Part shown: positions 8,709 through 17,837 of the stretch, piece by piece | Numbering within the stretch: the stretch's first letter is position 1 | How the letters are laid out: every line of letters starts with the position of its first letter | From: Flavobacteriaceae bacterium Ga0077528 | GTDB lineage: Bacteria > Bacteroidota > Bacteroidia > Flavobacteriales > Flavobacteriaceae | Direction: 5' to 3' | Assembly: GCA_001464475.1 (NCBI GenBank) | Contig: LNDX01000006.1 | Location: 1-64,000, forward strand | DNA: 64,000 nucleotides | Position numbers and translations under genes: made by a program | The notes under the pieces: model-generated | Database searches by the model: none | What the model was told of the DNA's origin: nothing | What the model saw: only the letters and a program-made list of their open reading frames with translations

Positions 8709-9728
8709 ATGAAGAATAACAAATCAGTCATTTATTGGCTACTTTCAGGTTGTATCTTACTCTTTATCATGGTTACTGTTGGTGGAATTACACGTTTGAC
8801 CAATTCTGGACTTTCAATGACCGATTGGCATTTGGTAACAGACACTTTTCCTCCTTTGACAGAAGAAAAATGGCAAGCAGCATTTGATGAATACAAGAAA
8901 TTCCCTGAATATCAAAAAATCAATATTCATAACGATTTTCAACTTTCTGATTATAAATTTATTTATTTCTGGGAATGGTTTCACCGCTTTATTGGAAGAA
9001 TAATTGGATTGGTTTTCATCATTCCATTTGTTTACTTTTTAATCAAAAAGAAATTAGATTCTGAAACCATTAAAAAATGTATCGTCCTTCTAGGAATGGG
9101 AGCATTTCAAGGGTTTTTAGGTTGGTTTATGGTGAAAAGTGGACTAATTGATAATCCTGATGTAAGTCATTTTAGATTAGCTCTACACTTAACTTTTGCA
9201 TTTATAACTTTTGCCTACACACTTTGGGTTGCGTTAGATTTAATCTATCCTGATAAAAAAGAAGTCAATACAATTTTAAGAAATTATGCTCGAATTGCTA
9301 TCGTTTTACTTGTAATCCAAATCATTTATGGTGGATTTGTAGCAGGATTGAATGCCGGATTAATTCACAACCATTGGCCATTGATGAGCGATGGGAAATT
9401 TTTCCACGAAAGTATTATTTTAGAAAAAGATTCTTGGCTATTGCGATTAACTGAAGGTAAAAGTGGCGTTCAATTTGTACACAGAACTTTGGCTTATGTT
9501 GTTGTTGGGTTAATTTTATTTTTATACTTTCAGAGTAAAAAATTTGCAGTTTCAACGCAACAGAAAAATGGATTAAACCTATTGGTTTTTATAGTATTTT
9601 TGCAATTTACATTAGGGGTTTTAACCTTATTATTAGGTGTGCCATTGTGGTTGGGATTAACACATCAAATAATGGCTTTTATTTTGTTAGCAACCATGAC
9701 GTATACGTTACATCGCCTTTCAAAATAA
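8709..9728 (+). CDS. ctaA: Heme A synthase (COX15/CtaA)
   Basis: Integral membrane enzyme that oxidises the C8 methyl of heme O to the formyl of heme A for aa3-type cytochrome oxidase. About eight hydrophobic helices are visible. Diagnostic segments are GGITRLTNSGLSMTDW (residues 25-40), WEWFHRFIGR with its heme-ligand histidine, QGFLGWFMV, the HLTFAF helix, FVHRTLAYVVVG and LTHQIMAFILL. Length (339) and the duplicated four-helix layout match the family. The partner heme O synthase is not in the window. Confidence 0.95.
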   Translation: MKNNKSVIYWLLSGCILLFIMVTVGGITRLTNSGLSMTDWHLVTDTFPPLTEEKWQAAFDEYKKFPEYQKINIHNDFQLSDYKFIYFWEWFHRFIGRIIGLVFIIPFVYFLIKKKLDSETIKKCIVLLGMGAFQGFLGWFMVKSGLIDNPDVSHFRLALHLTFAFITFAYTLWVALDLIYPDKKEVNTILRNYARIAIVLLVIQIIYGGFVAGLNAGLIHNHWPLMSDGKFFHESIILEKDSWLLRLTEGKSGVQFVHRTLAYVVVGLILFLYFQSKKFAVSTQQKNGLNLLVFIVFLQFTLGVLTLLLGVPLWLGLTHQIMAFILLATMTYTLHRLSK

Positions 9729-9770
9729 ATTTTCAGACTATATTGTCGCAGTTCTATTTAGAAACTTTAA

Positions 9771-10541
9771 ATGTCAAAACTTACAGCTCAAGATAAATTT
9801 CTTGACTTATCAGATTACGGAAGACCTTTTGGAAAATTCCTTGCTAATCAATTAAAAAATACACGCTTCACTCCTATTCACGTTACCATTTTATTTGGAA
9901 TATCGGGTTTAATTGCGATTTATTGTATTCTAACACAACAGTATTTTTGGGCTGCATTTTTTATTGTTCTAAAATCTGGAATTGATGCTGCCGATGGCGA
10001 ATTGGCAAGATTGAAAAACACACCATCATACGTAGGAAGATATTTGGATAGTGTATTTGATATCATCTTGAACTTTCTATTTCTGATGACCATTTGTTAT
10101 GTATCAAAAACAACTATTTGGTTTAGTTTATTAGCATTTATTGGAATCCAATTACAAGGAACTTTGTATAACTATTACTATGTAATTCTTCGAAATAAAT
10201 CAGTTGGTGGCGATACTACTAGCAAAGTATTTGAATACAAATCACCGAAAGCTTTACCTGGAGAAAAACAAAAATCGGTTGATATTTTATTTGGAATTTA
10301 TACCATAGTCTATGGCGTTTTTGATAAAATAATTCATGCCTTAGATAAAGATGCTTACAAAGTAAAAACGTTTCCTAATTGGTTCATGACCTTGCTATCG
10401 CTTTATGGATTGGGATTTCAATTGCTAATTATTGCCGTTATGTTGCCTTTGGGTTGGATTGAATTTATTGTTCCATTTTTTATTATTTATACTTTATTAG
10501 TGTTTTTTTTAATTGCAATTCGCAAAGTCGCAATAAAGTAA
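9771..10541 (+). CDS. CDP-alcohol phosphatidyltransferase family protein
   Basis: Membrane enzyme transferring a phospho-alcohol moiety from a CDP-linked donor. The CDP-AP signature DG-x2-AR-x8-G-x3-D-x3-D is complete in a segment starting DAADGELARLK and ending GRYLDSVFD (residues about 72-95). Five to six hydrophobic helices follow. The acceptor (inositol phosphate, glycerol phosphate, serine or choline) cannot be told. It lies 42 bases after ctaA in the same direction. Confidence 0.87.
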   Translation: MSKLTAQDKFLDLSDYGRPFGKFLANQLKNTRFTPIHVTILFGISGLIAIYCILTQQYFWAAFFIVLKSGIDAADGELARLKNTPSYVGRYLDSVFDIILNFLFLMTICYVSKTTIWFSLLAFIGIQLQGTLYNYYYVILRNKSVGGDTTSKVFEYKSPKALPGEKQKSVDILFGIYTIVYGVFDKIIHALDKDAYKVKTFPNWFMTLLSLYGLGFQLLIIAVMLPLGWIEFIVPFFIIYTLLVFFLIAIRKVAIK

Positions 10542-10635
10542 TTATGTAACTTTTATCTAGAAATGTAAAACATTTTTGAAATTTAATTTCTGAAATTTGA
10601 ATAGATAAAAATTATTAATTTTAAAAAAAATCATT

Positions 10636-10794
10636 ATGCCGAATTCAAAAGAAATTAAAGGTAATTGGGAACAATTAAAAGGAAAAATGAAACAAAAATT
10701 TGCAGAATTAACTGATGATGATTTGTTATATGAAGAAGGAAAAGAACAAGAAATGTGGGGAAAACTAAAAGAAAAATTAGGTAAAACCGAATAA
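10636..10794 (+). CDS. CsbD-family small protein
   Basis: A 52-residue protein beginning MPNSKEIKGNWEQLKGKMKQ and ending WGKLKEKLGKTE, charged and helical, with a W-x2-LKGK repeat at each end. This is the CsbD pattern (general-stress proteins of unknown biochemical role). The ATG is preceded by an A-rich stretch typical of flavobacterial starts. A strong hairpin follows 41 bases after the stop, so it is a complete short transcription unit or the tail of the preceding one. Confidence 0.85.
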   Translation: MPNSKEIKGNWEQLKGKMKQKFAELTDDDLLYEEGKEQEMWGKLKEKLGKTE

Positions 10795-10828
10795 GAAATC
10801 AAATCATTATTTGAATAAATTATTCTCA

Positions 10829-10873
10829 AAAAAAAAGCCATCAAATAACTAATTATTGATGGCTTTTTTTTAT
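10829..10873. terminator. Bidirectional terminator between csbD-like gene and LytTR regulator
   Basis: A-run, perfect 10-bp stem AAGCCATCAA (10835-10844) / TTGATGGCTT (10856-10865), then a T-run. The right T-run overlaps the stop codon of the minus-strand regulator. Confidence 0.85.
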
Positions 10874-11625
10874 CCCAACCAAGTTTTAAAATCACTAACT
10901 TTTTCTCTTGCAACAATTACTTCATCGTCTTTGTAAGTTGGTAAAATCACTTTTAATCGGGAATTACTATGCATTTGAATTTCTTTTATTCCTTTTAACG
11001 GAATGATAAATTTTCTTGAAACTCGATAGAAATCCTTTGGATTTAATTCGTTTTCTAAACTTTCTAAAGTGTTGTCCAACAAATAATCTCGTCCATCAAA
11101 TGTGTGCAGGTAAGTTCCTTTGTTTTCACTATAAAAACATTCAACTTCATCAATAGTTATCATTTTGAGTTGTTGTCCCATTTTAATAGTGAATCGCTTT
11201 TTATATTCTCTATCAATTGGGTTTACCAACATTTTTTTTATCATTTCAAAATCCAATGATAAATTTGGAGTTGCTACATTTCTTGCTTTAAATTTGTTTA
11301 CAGCAGTTTCTAAATCTTCTTCGTCAATTGGTTTTAGAAGATAATCAATACTGTTTAATTTAAAAGCTCGCAACGCATATTCATCGTAAGCAGTTGTGAA
11401 AATCACAGCGCTTTTTATATCGATATTCTCGAATATTTCAAACGATAAACCATCAGACAATTGAATATCCAAAAATATCAAATCTGGATGCGGATTATTC
11501 TGAAACCAACTTATGGATTCTTCCACAGAATGAAGCATTTGATTGACTTGCAATCCTAATTTTTCAACCTTGCGTTGCAACAATCTTGCAGCAGGTTTTT
11601 CGTCTTCTATAATAATTATGTTCAT
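10870..11625 (-). CDS. LytTR-family response regulator
   Basis: DNA-binding response regulator. The receiver domain (residues 1-120) has the acidic pocket IIIEDE, phospho-acceptor D53 in LIFLDIQLSDG, the FTTAYDEYALRAF switch region and K in YLLKPI. The LytTR DNA-binding domain follows (about 145-250) with IDEVECFYSENKG and FYRVSRKFIIPL. It is the last gene of a run with the LytS-type kinase at 12908-14254, which is its likely partner. LytTR proteins bind paired direct repeats; no such site was identified. Confidence 0.94.
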   Translation of the reverse strand: MNIIIIEDEKPAARLLQRKVEKLGLQVNQMLHSVEESISWFQNNPHPDLIFLDIQLSDGLSFEIFENIDIKSAVIFTTAYDEYALRAFKLNSIDYLLKPIDEEDLETAVNKFKARNVATPNLSLDFEMIKKMLVNPIDREYKKRFTIKMGQQLKMITIDEVECFYSENKGTYLHTFDGRDYLLDNTLESLENELNPKDFYRVSRKFIIPLKGIKEIQMHSNSRLKVILPTYKDDEVIVAREKVSDFKTWLG

Positions 11626-11629
11626 ATTC

Positions 11630-12295
11630 TTATTTTGGAACGATTTTATATTTATTTGACCATTTAATAATTAATGGAACTAGTATTACAGTTGGTAAAA
11701 GCCAAGCAACAACTGCTGGTAAAAAAGTATTATTGACTACTAAAAAAGCTGTTGCAGCAGCAATATAACTTCCTATCATTCGCTGAATGTGAACTAACAA
11801 CCAAAAGTTTTTTATTGAATTTTGACCTTTATAATTTTTAAAATCTTGATAAACCATAGAAATACTGATGAATCCGAAGACTAATAATACGATTCCGAAA
11901 TTATTACTTGAAAATAATATTAAGATTCCATAAATCACAAATCCAATTCCGAAAAGTAACATTATTGCACTTAAAATCCAATCTATATTTTTGGCTTTTT
12001 CACCTTTCAACAATCCTTTTAGAGAAAGATATCGTTGTCCTGTTGCTGCCATGTATATTGAAAAAATCCCAACAATAAACAGAAAAGGATTACTGTGAAT
12101 TAAGGTCATTAATAAACCTGCAATTCCATTAATTATCATACCATAAAGAAAAAACAAACCAACATTTTTATGCAACTTATCTCCTTTTTTTCTAGTAATA
12201 TTAATAGTTCCGGTAATCAAACCAATGCTTCCTGCAATGATGTGAATTACAAGTAAAATTTTAAAAATAAGTTCCGAATTTATCATTAGTCCCAT
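11630..12295 (-). CDS. Multi-pass membrane protein, DUF2306-like
   Basis: A 221-residue protein with about seven hydrophobic helices. The first helix holds KILLVIHIIAGSIGLITG, and RKKGDKLHKNVGLFFLYGM follows; this HIIAGS...H-x-NVG pattern recalls DUF2306/cytochrome-like small membrane proteins, but no cofactor motif is certain. It overlaps the upstream 2TM gene by 10 bases and ends 4 bases before the response regulator, so it is cotranscribed with the signalling genes. Function unknown. Confidence 0.7.
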   Translation of the reverse strand: MGLMINSELIFKILLVIHIIAGSIGLITGTINITRKKGDKLHKNVGLFFLYGMIINGIAGLLMTLIHSNPFLFIVGIFSIYMAATGQRYLSLKGLLKGEKAKNIDWILSAIMLLFGIGFVIYGILILFSSNNFGIVLLVFGFISISMVYQDFKNYKGQNSIKNFWLLVHIQRMIGSYIAAATAFLVVNNTFLPAVVAWLLPTVILVPLIIKWSNKYKIVPK

Positions 12296-12600
12296 TTTTG
12301 TTGTTCGCTCTTCTCCTTCTCCATCAACTCTTTAATTTTCTTGTCTTCCCAATCGCTTCCAAAGAAAATTTCACCACCAAAAGTTGATAATCCGTGAGCT
12401 ACCAAACCAATTCCCCAAAAGAAAGCCGTGAAAAAATTCTCCAATTTAAAATAACTTTCTCCAGTTTTAAGATTTTGAATATTTATTATTACAATCATCA
12501 GGTTTATAACCACATAAACCAATAAATGCGTATAAAAACCTTTAATCTTTTTGACACGTTTAAGTGCTCTTTCGTATTGCATTTGCTCTTCTGGTGTCAT
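12286..12600 (-). CDS. 2TM-domain protein (third copy)
   Basis: 104-residue protein with the 2TM layout: a charged helix (YERALKRVKKIKGFYTHLLVY), two membrane helices, then WGIGLVAHGLSTFG and a charged tail with GSDWEDKKIKELMEKE. It is a paralogue of the neighbouring 12603-12917 protein and of the C-terminus of the kinase. No enzymatic residues are visible; roles in membrane sensing or kinase assembly are guesses from position. Confidence 0.85.
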   Translation of the reverse strand: MTPEEQMQYERALKRVKKIKGFYTHLLVYVVINLMIVIINIQNLKTGESYFKLENFFTAFFWGIGLVAHGLSTFGGEIFFGSDWEDKKIKELMEKEKSEQQKWD

Positions 12601-12602
12601 AA

Positions 12603-12917
12603 TTATTCGTATTTATTTTGTTTGTTCTTTTCTTCTTCTATAAACTGTTGCATCTTTTTTTCTTCCCAACTTTTTCCAAAAAAAGGAAACCAATTAAAGA
12701 CTTTTAACGCATGAAAAAACAATCCAATTCCCCAACTGAAAGTCGTCCAAAAAAACCAAAGATGATTGGGTGAATATTTTAAATTGATAAAAATTATTAT
12801 TGCATTAAAAATTATAAAAAATGTTAAATGCGAATAAAATCCTTTGATTTCTTCAACCTGCTTTTTTGCTTTTTGATAGTTCTCAAAATCTTGATTAGTA
12901 TTCATAATTACTTCCAT
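12603..12917 (-). CDS. 2TM-domain protein (second copy)
   Basis: 104-residue paralogue of the next gene. It shows AKKQVEEIKGFYSHLTFF, two hydrophobic helices, WGIGLFFHALKVF and GKSWEEKKMQQFIEEEKNK. An upstream in-frame MEV extension exists; MNTNQDFENY (12905) is the alternative and perhaps better start, which would also reduce the overlap with the kinase gene. Two bases separate it from the next 2TM gene. Confidence 0.83.
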   Translation of the reverse strand: MEVIMNTNQDFENYQKAKKQVEEIKGFYSHLTFFIIFNAIIIFINLKYSPNHLWFFWTTFSWGIGLFFHALKVFNWFPFFGKSWEEKKMQQFIEEEKNKQNKYE

Positions 12918-14254
12918 TTGTTGTTAGTATTATTTTGTTTATTCAATATTTCTTGAATCTTTTTCTCTTCCCAAGATTTTCCGTATCCAAAAGTTTCAAA
13001 AGCATGAAATAGTACTCCTAAACCCCAACCCAACATTGGAAACCAAAACCATTGAAATCCTCTGCTATTTGTGGTTAAATTGATGATGATTAATATTGGA
13101 ATTACTACACAATAGGATGCAAGATTTCCATAAAACCCTTTTATTTTTTCTACACGTTCTTTAGCTCTTAAGTAAGAAGTGTTTTCGTTAAATGTATTTG
13201 TTGTTTCCATGATACTTATTTGTTTTGTTAAAATAGGTAGATATACTGCAAACGTTTCTTTAGTCTCGTCAATTAAGACTTTTCGTTCTGAAAGAATAGC
13301 ATAGCGACTTACTATATTTTGAAGTCCGACACCTTTTCTATCTTGTAAAACTTCTTTCTTTTGCAGGTTATTTTCTACTACTAAAAAATTATCTTTTATA
13401 TAACTTTTGATATGAAGTGGCTTGTTTTCACTAACCACATTATGTTTAATGGTATTTTCTAATAATAATTGCAATGACAACGGAACCACTTTGGCATCAG
13501 GATTTTCAAAATCAGCTGGAAGTTCAAAAGTGATGCTGTTTTCGAAACGCATTTTTAATAACTTCATATAGGTTTTTGCGAAAGCTAATTCTTCTGCAAC
13601 TGTAACTAATTCTTTATCTTTTTGTTCTAAAACATAACGATAAATTTTAGATAATGAAGTAGTAAACTGTTGAGCGTTTTCAGGATTTTCCTCAATCAAT
13701 GAACTCAAAACATTCAAACTATTAAAGAGAAAATGAGGATCAATTTGATTCTTTAAACTTTCAAATTTAGCATTGGCAGTTCCGGCGATTATCTTTTGTT
13801 CTTTTAAACGGGTTTCTTGGTAGGCTTTGTAAAGGTAAAATGCGTGAAAAGCAAGTGTAACTACAAATGTTATTATAATGGTAACTAGATAATTACTAAA
13901 CTTTTCTTTTTCAAAAAATAAAGCAAATGAACTTCCTTCAATTATTACATCTTCAAAAATTCGCAACAAAAAGATTACTCCAACTGAAATAATAAATGAA
14001 CCTATAAAACCTATTAGAATTCTTTTTCTATTGAACCTTTCTTTACTAAAAATCTCATCAAGTTTCATGAATAAAATAGCATTCGCATAGTACAACATGA
14101 AACTGTATAAAGTTGAATAACCAAAATTGATTAATAAACTTGAGTTGAATTCAATTCGAACTCCTGATAAGAATCTTATGATTAATAGAACTAAAAAGAT
14201 GCTTATAGAAATAAAAATCGCTCTTGGTAATTCTTTGATTAATTTGGTTATCAT
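12908..14254 (-). CDS. LytS-type sensor histidine kinase fused to a C-terminal 2TM domain
   Basis: Residues 1-145 hold four hydrophobic segments. The His_kinase region carries phospho-acceptor H174 in KNQIDPHFLFNSLN; the ATPase domain (about 245-345) has LLLENTIKHN and GVGLQNIVSRY. After the normal kinase end (AVYLPIL) the frame runs on through Met349 into a complete ~100-residue 2TM domain (FYGNLASYC, WGLGVLFHAFETFG, GKSWEEKKIQEI) matching the two stand-alone copies downstream. Partner: the LytTR regulator at 10870-11625. The fusion junction is discussed in the findings. Confidence 0.9.
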   Translation of the reverse strand: MITKLIKELPRAIFISISIFLVLLIIRFLSGVRIEFNSSLLINFGYSTLYSFMLYYANAILFMKLDEIFSKERFNRKRILIGFIGSFIISVGVIFLLRIFEDVIIEGSSFALFFEKEKFSNYLVTIIITFVVTLAFHAFYLYKAYQETRLKEQKIIAGTANAKFESLKNQIDPHFLFNSLNVLSSLIEENPENAQQFTTSLSKIYRYVLEQKDKELVTVAEELAFAKTYMKLLKMRFENSITFELPADFENPDAKVVPLSLQLLLENTIKHNVVSENKPLHIKSYIKDNFLVVENNLQKKEVLQDRKGVGLQNIVSRYAILSERKVLIDETKETFAVYLPILTKQISIMETTNTFNENTSYLRAKERVEKIKGFYGNLASYCVVIPILIIINLTTNSRGFQWFWFPMLGWGLGVLFHAFETFGYGKSWEEKKIQEILNKQNNTNNKWK

Positions 14255-14278
14255 CTTCTTAAAATTTTATTTTTGAAA

Positions 14279-14905
14279 TTACTTTCCGCAGTTTTTCAAT
14301 GTTTCTTGAGCTCTATCTAAACCCCAAGTTGGATGAAATTCTGTTTCTGGTTTAAATTTAGCAAATAATTCGATAGATTTTGCAACTTGCTCACACATTG
14401 GTTTGGTATCTGTTCCCCAATATTGAGCTCCACCGATTTCAAAATCTGCTTTTCCGAAAACAGCTCTTGGATTTTCTGGAGCTAATTTTAATGCTCTTTC
14501 ATACAATTCAATAGTTGGAGCAGAAAGTTTCATTCCGTTTGTCATTGGATCTTGAACGATTAAAGCGGTGTTGATCATAGCTTGCATAATTAGAATTTCT
14601 GCATTGTTTGGCGAAATTAATTCGGCTGCATCTAAGGCAGTTTGTGCTTTGTTGATTAAAGCTGTTGCATTTTTAGCATTTGCTGGATTGAAAGCTTCTG
14701 TTGTGTTTACTAAAGCCACGTAATAATTTGGCAACCAATTTGTTTTTTCAACCGATGCAATTCTTTCAAATAAAGCCGATGCTTCTGTTGCGTTTCCTGT
14801 TTTCCATGTTGCGAATGCTTTTCCCATTCCTTGCTCATACTGTTGTGCATTTACAGTTAAAACTGTTGTTAAAAATACTACTAATGTTGTGATAACTTTT
14901 GTCAT
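14279..14905 (-). CDS. Exported TPR-like protein
   Basis: 208 residues with a signal peptide (MTKVITTLVVFLTTVLTVNAQ). The mature part is alanine-rich and helical, with tetratricopeptide-like helix pairs (GKAFATWKTGNATEASALFERIA; LYERALKLAPENPRAVFGKADFEIG). It ends 24 bases before the kinase start and may be cotranscribed with the signalling operon. Likely a periplasmic or outer-membrane-attached scaffold; substrate or partner unknown. Confidence 0.8.
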   Translation of the reverse strand: MTKVITTLVVFLTTVLTVNAQQYEQGMGKAFATWKTGNATEASALFERIASVEKTNWLPNYYVALVNTTEAFNPANAKNATALINKAQTALDAAELISPNNAEILIMQAMINTALIVQDPMTNGMKLSAPTIELYERALKLAPENPRAVFGKADFEIGGAQYWGTDTKPMCEQVAKSIELFAKFKPETEFHPTWGLDRAQETLKNCGK

Positions 14906-15044
14906 GATTTCTAATTTTTAAATTGTTATTGATTAATTGATGATTAAAACTCTTGTTCTTAATTCTGATGTAAAAGTATTCTGTTTGTATGTGCTGTGAA
15001 ATTTATACTTACTGAAATGTTGATTTTTTGGGATGAATTGTAAA

Positions 15045-17189
15045 CTATAAATTATCCAATTGATTGTCCTTTTTATTATCACTTATCGTCCAAAAGAATC
15101 CAACGAAGAAAAATCTGTCTGCTGTTGGAATTATTTCATTTCTTTGAAAAACGCCATTTGAATCAGGTGAGTTAGCATAGTCATATCCGAAGACATTTTG
15201 AGTTCCTAAAACATTACTAATTGAAATGAATAATATCTTTTGTTGACTTAATAAATAAGCCCAACTCATACTCACATTATTATAACTTTTAGTTTTTCCG
15301 TTCATGAAACTCATTTCATTTGGATTGTCATAAGGTCGTCCCGAATTAAAACTATAAGACAAACCAACACTTGACTTCCAATCGTTTATCCAATATTTAG
15401 TTACTATCGAAAAATTATTTTTAGCTACAAAACTTGGAGTAACTTCGGCTTCATAATTTCTATAATCTCTTTTAGTATCGATGTAGGAATAAGAAACCCA
15501 ATATTCTAAATTTTTAATTGATTTATTGTCTCTCCAAAAAATATCTAATCCTTTTGCAAATCCAAATCCGTTATTGTTAAAATTAGAATTGTATTGTGCT
15601 ATTTGAGTATCATATTTTACCAAGTCATTATAATCTTTAAAGTAAATTTCACTTCTAAAAGTACGTTTGTCTTTACTAAATTGATAATTCAAAATGTAAT
15701 GAGAAGCTCTTTCGTTTTTAAAATCTGAAGTGAATTTCAAATAATCTTGTCTTGGAGCTTGTTCGAATTCGCCATAAGCAACAGAAAACTGACTTGATTT
15801 ACTAACTTTATAAGCCAATGATGTTCGAGGAGAAATGGAAGTTTCATTCAATAAATCATTATTTACAGCTCTCACACCAACTTTCATTGCTAACTTTTTA
15901 GAAAAGAAAATATCGGCTTCAGTATATCCAGCTAAAATATTGGAATTATAACCTGTTTGATTTGTAATAAATGAATATTTTTCATCAAATTTTGTTATAA
16001 AATAATCCGCACCAAAAGACAATTTGATTCTATCTGAAATTGGTTTTTTAATTTTTAATTTTAAATGTGATGCGTGTTCGGTATTCTCTATTCTTTGGTT
16101 ATCCAAGCCAATTTTATTGTTTCCTAAACCATAACTCAAACCAGTTGTAAGTTGCCAATTTGATCCAAAATTTCCTTTGTAAGATGCATTTACATAAAGA
16201 TTATTGTTTTTCAAATCGACTCTAGTTTTAACAACAGAATTAATACTTTCTTGATTCAAATCAAATCTTGATGCGTCGAAAGCCGTGTAAAGTTTGAACA
16301 AACCTCGTTCCAATTCATAGCGATAAACAATTTCTCCCGAAAGTGATTGAAAAGCTTTGTTCCAATCTACATTCTGTGGAATTGCCACTTGATATGGAGC
16401 TAAATCAATGTAAGCAGTATTAAATGTAAGCGAACTTTTTTTCCATTTTTGAGTATTTGCAACTCCTAAACCTACAGTCATAAATGAAATATCGGTTTTG
16501 TTTTCTGTTGCCATATCAGTTGTGTTCAATAATAAAACACTTGATAAAGCTTCACCATATTCGGCAGAATAACCACCAGTTGAAAACGAAATTCCACTAA
16601 AAAGAAAAGGTGAAAATCGTCCACGAGTTGGTAAATTTTGGGTTGTCGAACCAAAAGGTTGTGCCACACGAATTCCGTCAACATATGTTTGCGTTTCGTC
16701 GGCTTCACCACCACGAACGAACAATCGTCCACTTTCACCAACAGTTTGCGTTCCTGGTAAAGTTTGCAAAGCCGAAACAATATCGCCATTAGAACCAGCA
16801 GTTGTCACAATATCTAATGGTTTTAAAACCGTATTTTTAGCTTTATCTCCAGCTTCAAAAGTTCCAGCATTAATAACAACTTCATCTAAAGTATTGATAC
16901 TTTCTTTTAGTTTGAAAGTTTTATTTTGGTAGGTTTCAATTTCAATTGTAGTTTTTAAAGTTTCATAAGTAAGAAATGAAATTACAAGAATTTTATTGCC
17001 TTTTTCAGATGTACTAAAAGTAAATTCACCAATTTCATTTGAAGTTGCACCATCGTATGTTCCATCAATGTAAATATTAGCTCCAGCTATAGGATTGTTT
17101 TTTTCATCTACAACTTTACCAGAAATTTTGGTTTGAGAAATCCCAAATGATGAAATAAATAAAATTAAAAATGTAATAATTGTTTTCAT
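15045..17189 (-). CDS. TonB-dependent receptor with carboxypeptidase-regulatory-like N-domain
   Basis: Outer-membrane active transporter of about 714 residues. Start chosen at 17189 (MKTIITFLILFISSFGISQ), which gives a clean signal peptide; a longer frame from 17225 adds 12 residues that spoil it. Order: CarboxypepD_reg-like domain (KISGKVVDEKNNPIAGANIYI), plug domain (GSNGDIVSALQTLPGTQTVGESG, LFVRGGEADETQTYVDG) and a β-barrel ending SDNKKDNQLDNL. No SusD partner follows, so it is not a classical Sus pair. The substrate is unknown. Confidence 0.92.
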   Translation of the reverse strand: MKTIITFLILFISSFGISQTKISGKVVDEKNNPIAGANIYIDGTYDGATSNEIGEFTFSTSEKGNKILVISFLTYETLKTTIEIETYQNKTFKLKESINTLDEVVINAGTFEAGDKAKNTVLKPLDIVTTAGSNGDIVSALQTLPGTQTVGESGRLFVRGGEADETQTYVDGIRVAQPFGSTTQNLPTRGRFSPFLFSGISFSTGGYSAEYGEALSSVLLLNTTDMATENKTDISFMTVGLGVANTQKWKKSSLTFNTAYIDLAPYQVAIPQNVDWNKAFQSLSGEIVYRYELERGLFKLYTAFDASRFDLNQESINSVVKTRVDLKNNNLYVNASYKGNFGSNWQLTTGLSYGLGNNKIGLDNQRIENTEHASHLKLKIKKPISDRIKLSFGADYFITKFDEKYSFITNQTGYNSNILAGYTEADIFFSKKLAMKVGVRAVNNDLLNETSISPRTSLAYKVSKSSQFSVAYGEFEQAPRQDYLKFTSDFKNERASHYILNYQFSKDKRTFRSEIYFKDYNDLVKYDTQIAQYNSNFNNNGFGFAKGLDIFWRDNKSIKNLEYWVSYSYIDTKRDYRNYEAEVTPSFVAKNNFSIVTKYWINDWKSSVGLSYSFNSGRPYDNPNEMSFMNGKTKSYNNVSMSWAYLLSQQKILFISISNVLGTQNVFGYDYANSPDSNGVFQRNEIIPTADRFFFVGFFWTISDNKKDNQLDNL

Positions 17190-17359
17190 GATTGTTTGTA
17201 ATTTGATGAAGCAAAGTTGCAGCAACTATATGAACACAAAAACTAAAAGTAACTGAAATGTTGAAAATTAGTGATGAATTGTAGATTTAATTTTATAAAA
17301 TTTAACTCGGTTGTATAAAAAAAATTATTATTATTGCATAACATTTAAATCATACAACA

Positions 17360-17752
17360 ATGAAATTAATAAAATCTTTATTCGCAATTGCATTTTTCTT
17401 TGCAATTAATACTGTTTCAGCTCAATCAATAGCTTCAAAATGGCCACAACTTAATGATTTTCAAGAACTATTAGTTAAAACATTTGAACCAGCAGGAGAA
17501 GGAAATTTTGGACCAATAAAAAATTCTTGTGAATATTTAGTTGAAAAAGCTCAAGCATTAGATGTTAACACTATGCCACAAGATTTAAGAAATCCTAAAG
17601 CTGATGAAGCAATTGTAGTTTTAAAAAGACAAACTAAGTTAGTTGCAGAACTTGTTAGAACAAAAGCATCTGATGTTGAAATTATGAAGTCTTTCCAAAA
17701 ATTAAATGAGACATATGACCGATTACTTAGTTTATATGAACCAAAAAAATAA
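17360..17752 (+). CDS. Small exported protein of unknown function
   Basis: 130 residues with a signal peptide (MKLIKSLFAIAFFFAINTVSAQ). The mature part is helical, without cysteines except one (NSCEYL), and carries a repeated pattern of Leu/Lys heptads in the second half. I do not recognise the family. It stands alone: the TonB receptor is divergent upstream and a strong terminator follows directly. Confidence 0.75.
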   Translation: MKLIKSLFAIAFFFAINTVSAQSIASKWPQLNDFQELLVKTFEPAGEGNFGPIKNSCEYLVEKAQALDVNTMPQDLRNPKADEAIVVLKRQTKLVAELVRTKASDVEIMKSFQKLNETYDRLLSLYEPKK

Positions 17753-17758
17753 ATAATT

Positions 17759-17786
17759 AACCTAGCCAAGTGCTAGGTTTTTTTTT
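17759..17786 (+). terminator. Rho-independent terminator
   Basis: AACCTAGC / GCTAGGTT stem (17759-17766 and 17772-17779) with a 5-base loop and nine T residues. It ends the 17360 gene. Confidence 0.88.
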
Positions 17787-17816
17787 GAAAAACAATTTCT
17801 ATCCAAAATTCATTAC

Positions 17817-17824
17817 TACCTTTG
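17817..17824 (+). promoter_or_regulatory. -7 box for prmA
   Basis: TACCTTTG, 13 bases before the prmA ATG and just after the preceding terminator, so prmA starts a new transcription unit. Confidence 0.55.
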
Positions 17825-17837
17825 CAAAAAAAATATC

